Source: Pisaster brevispinus
Lineage: Eukaryota; Echinodermata; Asteroidea; Forcipulatida; Asteriidae
Assembly: GCA_023634235.1 (NCBI GenBank)
Contig: JAMKCF010000019.1
Span: 8,449,684 to 8,513,683, forward strand
DNA length: 64,000 nucleotides
Direction: 5' to 3'
Under the pieces are notes generated by a model, which worked only from the letters and a program-made list of their open reading frames with translations, ran no database searches and was not told the DNA's origin. The translations under genes and the position numbers were made by a program. Shown here one piece after another: positions 37,201 through 46,200 of the stretch (its first letter is position 1; the number at the start of each line of letters is the position of its first letter).

Positions 37201-40200
37201 CTACCAGCAGCTGCAGTGCTTCTCATCAAGTACTTTTTTATGGTCATTCATTTTTGGAGTATTTACATATCTATGACCCTACCTTTAAATTCCATGCTAT
37301 GTAAAATACTTTGTGGCAAGATTTTTCAAATGAGCCTCCCAGCATCCCAGAGTCTGGACTTCCTGCAGGCACAATGCGTACACAGCTCAATTGAAGAAAA
37401 CAAAATCTTACATTGCAGGGCACATTTTATTTAAGGAAAGGGGCACATCTCAAATCTTGTTCAACTGTTATTTTTTACGATACCTTTAAGTTTTTTTAAA
37501 ATTTAAGCTTCAAAGTGTACAACTTTCTGTTTCAACTGTGTAGTATCTTGCCTGCCAGGAAAAACCCAGGAGTGTGCAAGATAACTCTTTTTGTAAAATG
37601 TTACATCCCTTTAAGATGATCCCTCTCCTGCCGCTTCCCAGGTTGTATCATAAACTTGGGTGTGATCCCTGGCCACACGGCAGTTACAGATTGAATGGCC
37701 TCTGACTGGCACCCCCGAACAAAGATATTGACTAATAGGGAGACTGCCAACATTAGGGCTAGATAGCTCAGCTGGTAGAGCACCGGCATGGTAATCCAGA
37801 GGTGGCAGGTTCAAATCAAATTTTTATTGAATATTTCTTTGTTCAACACAAAATTATTTGTTAAAAAAACAGGTTATATGGACGAACAGTGTTATTCTTG
37901 ATTAATGTCCTGATAGCTCAGCTGGTAGAGCACCGGCATGGTAATCCAGAGGTGGCAGGTTCAAATCAAATTTTTATTGAATATTTCTTTGTTCAACACA
38001 AAATTATTTGTTAAAAAAACAGGTTATATGGACGAACAGTGTTATTCTTGATTAATGTCCTGTGTTGTTTTTGCAGGAAGCGGAAGTCTAAAGCCGTTGT
38101 TGATGAGCCAGACTGTAAGAAACTCAAAACACAAGTAGTTGACAAAGAGAAGGAAAAACTGAAGGTGAAGTGTTAATTTGTTTAATCATTTGCATTACAC
38201 TTTAGATATCGGGCTCGTTCCACTCTGGTGAACAACACAAACATTGGCCAGCTTACACGCACATTTTGGAACTGGAGCGCGTTGGTCACAAAAAGCGTTT
38301 GCAGTGTTTGAAAATTGGCAGATATCGGGCTCGTTCCACTCTGATGAACAACACAAACATTGGCCAGCTTACACGCACATTTTGGAACTGGAACGCGTTG
38401 GTCACAAAAAGCGTTTGCAGTGTTTGAAAATTGGCAGATATTGGGCTCGTTCCACTCTGTTGAACAACACAAACATTGGCTAGCTTACACGCACATTTTG
38501 GAACTGGAACGCGTCGGTCACAAAAAGCATTTGCAGCGTTTGAAAATTGGCAGATATCGGGCTCGTTCCACTCTGGTGAACAACACAAACATTGGCTAGC
38601 TTTTTTTTTACACGCACATTTTGAAACTGGAGCGCGTTGGTCACAAAAAGATATCGGGCTCGTTCCACTCTGGTGAACAACACAAACATTGGCTAGCTTT
38701 TTTTTTACACGCACATTTTGAAACTGGAGCGCGTTGGTCACAAAAAGATATCGGGCTCGTTCCACTCTGGTGAACAACACAAACATTGGCCAGCTTACAC
38801 GCACATTTTGAAACTGGAACGCGCTGGTCACAAAAAGCGTTTGAAAGTGTTTGAAAATTGGCAGATAGTCTAGAGGATGTGTTAGCATATGTTGCCAACT
38901 TTTACAGATTTTGGCAAAATCAGTGATGAAATTATACGGTAAAAATAATATATAAATAAATAAATAAATAAATAAATAAATGAATAAATAAATGCAATCT
39001 TCTTCCCAGACGCTATCCAGGGAGAAGATCCACATCCCTTTTGTTGACCACCTACAATTTGTAATACATTGTTTCCAATCCCCTACTTGTCCAGTCATAA
39101 GTTTACTGGCCAGACACTAAAACCACTGGCCTCGGGCCGGCGGTCAGGTGTAAAATTTTAGCCCTGGTACACTGGCCCACCTGTGGTTTTTGGTTCTGTG
39201 ACTATGAAGACTGGGTATATAGTGCTCTATTTTTAATCTTGATCTATTCTGAAAAAGTGTGTTGACATCTGCTGCTTTAGTTAGTGGGCAGATTGGAATA
39301 GATAGAAATTGTTAAGCGGTTAACAAGAGGACACAAGTTCCGTTTTAGGAAAATAATAATAATAATAGTAATATAAACATTTATATAGCGCCAAAACCAT
39401 TTAAAAGACAAATGCTCACAGGCGCTTCACATAGAATTGACATGAGCTAATAACATTTTTAAAATGCAAGAATTTAAAATACTATTAGAAGCTAAAAATC
39501 TGGACCAGCCAGTACAGGAAATTGTCAAAAAAGCATTGAAAAAGTAAGTGAAAACGGGCCTTCATTAATAATAATAAAAATAATAAATAATCAATTAACG
39601 AATCAATTAACCAACCAATTAATTAATCAATAAACCAAACCAAAAATCAATCTAGATACATAACCCTAAAGCGCTGTTTAAGAACTGCAAATCATTTTAC
39701 ACATCACAGGCGCAGAGTGAACAAGTCTGGAAAATCCGAGATGCCTTGAGGAAAAATTTGACAACAAATGAGATGAAGGAGCTCCTTGAGGCAAATGGCC
39801 AGGAGATACCATCTGGGGAGAGCAAGGTATGTCTACTTCATCCACTGGAGTGTTTACTCTTGATTCTAGATTCACATCTTTTTTGAAGCCTCTCGGCAGC
39901 AGACACTATTTGTTGCATGTGTCTGACTGAGGAAAGGTCTCAATTTCACACAAAAATCTTATCTATTTTTTTTTATTGTTTGTGAAAAAAGTGAGTGCTA
40001 AAACTGACAAGCTATCATTTTTTTGTGCCTCTTGCATCAACATGCGCAGGCAAATTGTGCACATTTATTGATTGGCCATTCTTTTTCTTGTCGTACTGAA
40101 AATTTGTTGTCTATTTCAAGCTTTTACAAGGTTTGTACTCAAACACAGGTGCAGCCACAACATTTTAAAAAGCAATGTGATTTATGCTCGTGTTATTATC

Positions 40201-43200
40201 TACACAGAGAGCTCTATGACTTATTTTATTCCAAATACAACATATATCACATGCAGTAGTTTCTCATGTTACATTGATGCAAAAAATTGGCTGCACACAA
40301 GACATGCCTAAAAAAAGTGACTCTGTGAGGTCATTTAGACACAGTACTAAAGTCGGTTTTAAGGCAGTTTTAACTCAATCGGGTTTAACTTTGTGTGTCT
40401 GAACGCTCTTAAAACTTAACCGAATCGGGTTGAACTCAAATGAGTTAAATCGGTCGTCGAGGGTGGTTTAACGCTAAACCACTTCGGGTTTATCTTTTAG
40501 CACGGTGTGTGGACAGAATAAAAATGCCAACATCCGCTTTAACTCACAACAGATGACCGCTGACCTGTGTAAGGTCACTGAGTAAATATGCCTACGTACG
40601 CCTCAATGTGCGCGTGCTTTTGTGAATAAACCAGATGTTGTTGTGTTGGGTCACGGTGCTGTGATAAACCGTATCGGGTTTAACTTCGAGCTGTCTGAAC
40701 GCAAGGTAGTTTTATTTTGACGACCGCCCCCCGCTGCTTGTAAAGTTAAACCGGTTCTGGTCTAACTTTAGTACGCTGTCTGAACATGGCCTTGAAGAGA
40801 TTTGCCTTTGAAAATAAGTTAAAGAAAAATACATGGTTACACTAAATAAACTTAATTAAAAGACCAAACAAAATCTACATACTTAGGGACAAACCAGCCA
40901 ATTGAATATAACGTGAAGATGGGTAGAGAGAAAAGCAAGGAGACTATGTCACATCATGGGAAATGAGAGACTTTTTATAAGATATTGTAAACCTGACCAA
41001 AGAGGATAAAGCTTTGATGGAGTGGTCAACCAAGTTCCAAAAACAAGGACCATATTTACATAATGTAATCGGCAGTAGAATAAATAGCAAGACAAGTTCT
41101 CAAAGAACAAACCTACACAGCAAAGTAGATATAGACACATGGTGTTACCTCAAACGTAATATACTTGATACCTCACCATGCAATGCCTCAAGTTCCATAC
41201 TCAATGGATTCCGTAACTGCATTACACTTACCAATATGATAGCAGGTAAACTCACAAATTAAACAAAATAAACAATTTAAAAAAAAAAAAAAAAAGCAAA
41301 GCATAAAAAACTACTCCTCTGCCTCATATTTTGAAAGCTGCAGTTAATTTGATGTATTCCCTCAACGGCACCAATAATTTTTTGTTTAAATGTTTGTGTC
41401 AACAAAGCTGTTGGATCGCTTGAGTGACATCATGACCTTTGGCCCCCTGGAGCCATGCAGTGAATGTGACCAGGGTCAGCTGGTCTTAACAACAGGTGGC
41501 TTCCGTTGCCAAGGCAACATATCATCGTGGACTAAGTGCACGGTATTCACCCAAGATGTAAAGAGGCGGAAGAAATTCATCATTCCGGACGACTTTGAAG
41601 TCTGCAGCTACCTGTAAGTTTTTTATGTTTAAACTTCCTCATTTTTTGCTTTTAATTAGTTTTGAACAGTTTGGTGTGATTGTAATTCTATTTAAGGGAA
41701 CGTATACCTTTGGTTTTTGGAACCGTTCGATTGTTTTAATCTAAATGGTGATATATACCATAGAACTAACCTGTAAAAATTTAATTTCAAAAGGTGGTAG
41801 CGTTTTTGAGATACCGCCCAAATTCCAGAGTGGTTATGTCCAAACAGGAAACGTCTTAGAAACGTCTCAGAAACGTATCTGACAGTAATGTTTCTCAGAT
41901 TCAAATTTGGGTATAAAACTGATATCTTTTTCCATAACCACATTACTATTTACTTTGTAGTAAAATGATTCTCAAAATGCTTTTGTACTACGGAAAGCTG
42001 CTGTACTTTTAACCAAGTAAGTTTTTGTTGCCATTAACTTTAAGAGTGATACCAAATGTAAACCTTTCCTTCAAAGTGAATTTAAATATGGAAGGTGATG
42101 TGGAGAGTTTACAGCCTCTACCACTCTACCTCATGCATAATAATAATAATAATAATAATAATAATGGCTATTTATATAGCGCTCATATCTGTCACTCAGT
42201 GACACTCAAGGTGCTTCAACATTCAGTATTGTCCTGCAAGGTATTTTGGGGCTACGTTTGAAGTATGAGACCTACTCCTTTACATAGCACCATGTAATGG
42301 TTTACAAGGTGCTGTGGTGCAATATGCAGCCAATCAAACCAGGAACACCGGGGCGGACCCCTTCTCTTTTCGATAAGTGCACTGGGTTCTTTTACGTGTG
42401 TTACACAACACACGGGACCAACGACTTTACGTCCCATCCCAAGGACGAAGCAATCATGGTTAAGTGTCTTGCTTAAGGACACAAGTGTCACGACCGGGAC
42501 TCGAACCCACACTCTGCTGATCAGAAACACCAGTGATCTTATCCGCTCGGCCACGACACGCCATGAGCAAGAGCAAGAGCCAAATTCTCACTGGTCTTCA
42601 CTACCATACCTCATACATATTCATGATCAAGAGCCAAATTCTCACTGGTCCATTCACCACCACATGTTATTTTTGCTGTTAACCAAGCATGCATGCAAGT
42701 AGATTCACGCGCTTGCAAGGCATAATACATGTACCTGCTTTTTCACTCTGTCATCAAACTTTAGTTTTGCTGGAGTGATTGTGTTAATTTAAACCAAATA
42801 TTAAGAAATCATGTCTCCTGTTGCTCCCAAACCAGAGAATCTTTCAAGTTTAAACCCTTCAATGGTGGCAAGCGGATGTTTCCAAAAGAGGAGCCAGGAC
42901 CATCAAAAAGGTTGAGGTAGTTTACTCTCTTGTCTCTACTTTTTAAATTTTTTTTTACAGTATGTGGTTTTCATTGCATTGAGAAATTAGTATGTTGTGG
43001 TTCAGCCACTTTGCTTTTTTTCCATTCAAATCAATGTGTAATCAAACTGAGGCTGTAAGATAAAATAGTCGGTCTCTTTTTTATACATAGATTATGAGTG
43101 TTGCTTTATGTTATTGAATACAGGGAACGAGACTAACATGGCTGCTACATCATGAAGGCCTATCAATCAATTGACACTTATGTCCATACTGTCATAAACA

Positions 43201-46200
43201 AAGTAACAAAGTAGTTAGTGGCCTGACGTTTCGACCCTAGCAGAGTCTTTCTCGAAGGCTAAATGACAAGACATTTAGCCTTCGAGAAAGACTCTGCTAG
43301 GGTCGAAACGTCAGGCCACTAACTATTTTTTTTGCATTTATACCATATGTCCTTTTGGTTGGTAAGCAGTTTGCAACAGCTAATACTATTTTTCAAACAA
43401 AGTAATACAATACATGTAAAAGGTAATAATGAACATGAACAGGATAAACTAATTTATTAGGCTAGAATAAGCAAAGAAAGAAACAGTATGGAGGCCGATT
43501 TGATAAGCCAAGGCTTGTAGTAATCAGCCTGTGGACAGTCGGAGACAAGACAGACAAATTGAGACTCGGTGTATAAAGACCAATAAAAAACAAAAGTGAC
43601 TTTGTGCATTTAAATTTGACACAGCAGAAGTGCAACGATTGAAACAGGCTGTGGTCTTATGTCACTTTGTCCTCTTGAATTTAGTCCGGCAATAGTACGA
43701 GGACCCAAGAACCCATTGCAGAACGTGGAGGTGACATCAGCAGGGAAGCTGAGCCTTTCCATCAGTGTGATCAAGGAGATCATAGCTCAGCTTGGGGGGA
43801 AGTACTCTACCTCTGTCACGTCATCCACTGCATGTGTTGTCAGCTCAGAAGGTCAGGCAAAGTTCCTATACACTTCCATTCCTACTTATCAGTGTAATTC
43901 TAAGGGTAACCAACCCATGATTCACAATGCCACAAAAGTTGCACTTTGATTTACACACATGCTTATGTAGAGGGTACGGCCATTGCCCAAGGTGCTCCAT
44001 TTAAAGTGGTTAATCGAAGAGGCTGTGTTTAGTTGCAGTGGAAATTGGGGCTACTCTCAGTGGGCCTTAAGGCTCTCACACTTCAGTTTTTACAGTGGCA
44101 ATACTTTCAAGTTTTCAACAAACACATGAACTTTACTTTGACCTTTTTTGTTGAGTGGAAGTAGGTGAAATCTTGCGGCTGTTTGCAACCTCTATGAGCA
44201 TCTTAGTACAAGCCACTTGCAGCTAATTATGGTCTCTAAATGGTCGAGTAGCAAGGTCGAAAAGCCCACAGTCCAAGCCCCATTCACATGCTAACCTACA
44301 CATGTATTGGCTAAATTAAGCAGTGCTGATTTATTCCATTTTTTTCCCCATTCTCAACAATAAACTCCAGGAGAGGTGAAGAAAAGGTCGCCGAAGATTA
44401 CCAAGGCTGAAGACCTCATGATTCACGTAGTCTCTGTTGAATTCCTAAACGAGATTGAAAAAAGCGGAGATATACTCAAGCTGATCCCACAACACAGCAT
44501 AGCTCCCTGGGGTTCAGATGTAAGTCCAACTTATGGTCATGCTCCCAGTATCCAACAATAGTAATCAAACCTAACATTCATTTGACGAAAAAGAACCAGA
44601 CTATTTCTGCTTCCAGCCTCGGTTTGGTTGCAATTATTTGAATGGGAGAAAATCAAGATGGCCTCACCATGTTAAAGGTTTATTGACAACTAACATTCTG
44701 AAGCTGATGGTGATATTCAAGGTTGGAAATCTGCCTTGCACTGAAATATCTTGCTTAGCAGAAAGTTAGCGGGTTTACCAGCTGAAATGCCATTTGTTTT
44801 ATATTGTAGTGACTAGTGCTCTGCACTATTTACATGTGCTTGCAGATTAAATTGCTGAGCAATATTTTCTGCTTAAACAAAACATAAAAAATTGGTTAAG
44901 GGAATAGTTCAGGGAAACCTGTAGATAAATTTGCCAGCCTGCAATATCGTGTGGTTAATGCATCTATACAGTACACAGTGAACCCTCCTACTGTCTTACC
45001 ATTCAGTATCAGTCACTGTGGCTTTGAATGATTGATGCAATATGATTTCATGTGGTAAATACATATATTTACCCAACTCATCTGACAAGGCCTTTATAAT
45101 AACGTGGTTGCACCATTTTGGGAGTTAATGTCCTTGTGTGCGTTTAAGGCCACTCTATATTTAAATGCTTACCATAATTTTTACATGCAAATTGACCCCC
45201 AAAGAAGCGAGGGTGGTGTGACACTGGTGCAAGGCTATCAGTACATTACATAAGAAGTTCTGTACATAGTTGTTCTACCACATACACGGTAGGATTTGAA
45301 ACTTTGCATGGTGGAAGTATAACTAAGAGAGGTTTGCGGTAACACCATGTGAAAATCTCTTTTGAGTAGTGTTGGTTCTGAAAAGAGCCGGTGGTTAACG
45401 ATTCAACGTTTCAATCAGTATGCTCTGATAGTCTTCAGGAGAATGTATGATCGTCTTCAGGAGAATATATTCAGCATTCTCCTGAAGATGATCAGAGCAT
45501 ACTGATCGAAACGTTGAGTCGTTAACCACCGGCTCTTTTCAGAACCAACACTACTCAAAAGAGATTTTCACATGGTGTTACCGCAAACCTCTCATAGTTA
45601 CACATACATGGTAAAATCCTTGTTGTTGCTGCAGCCATTGTCCACAGTCATTGTGAAAGTCGCTTGATTCGGGCACAGCCTTAAATACCAATTATACTGT
45701 CTGCAGTCCGCCTAACACTTGTGCTGTCTCATGCCTTGCAAGTCTAGAGAATATACGCCAGCGAGCCTACTCTCAGACCATTCAATATCATCCACTGGTT
45801 TTGAAGGATAGATCCGCTATACCAGCCTGCAATATGACATCATGTAGGGAATGCATCTACACCATACACATATGGTCTGTGCATAGTTGTGCCACCTTGC
45901 ACAACCCGTTTCATAGCATGGTTTTGAATGGTCAGTCAACTCACTGGCAAATTTACACTGAAAGTAGGATGGTGAAAGGATCCAATTGACAGGTTTACAT
46001 GTGTATTTTCTCATTTAATTGTAGGTTGCAGATAGGATAAATAAAGATCAAACAGACAGTAAAGGATCATTTCCATCAACCAGTTACAGAGGTGAAGACA
46101 GTGCAATGGGTAAGCCTTAATGACCACATTCACACTTGATCCGGCAAGGGCGATCAAAGGAGGATCAGATCCTGCAAGGGCGATCAAAGGGCGATCAACA

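Noticed and set aside
36952..37434. 160-codon open frame on the plus strand
   Set aside because: It is in PARP1 intron 4, covers the 40-bp palindrome and a dispersed repeat also seen near 47206, and shows no domain or conserved pattern.
38286..39098. 270-codon open frame on the minus strand
   Set aside because: It lies over the 116-bp minisatellite and repeats the same short peptide in shifting order. The unit length is not a multiple of three, so the same DNA is read in different frames. It is an artefact of the repeat.
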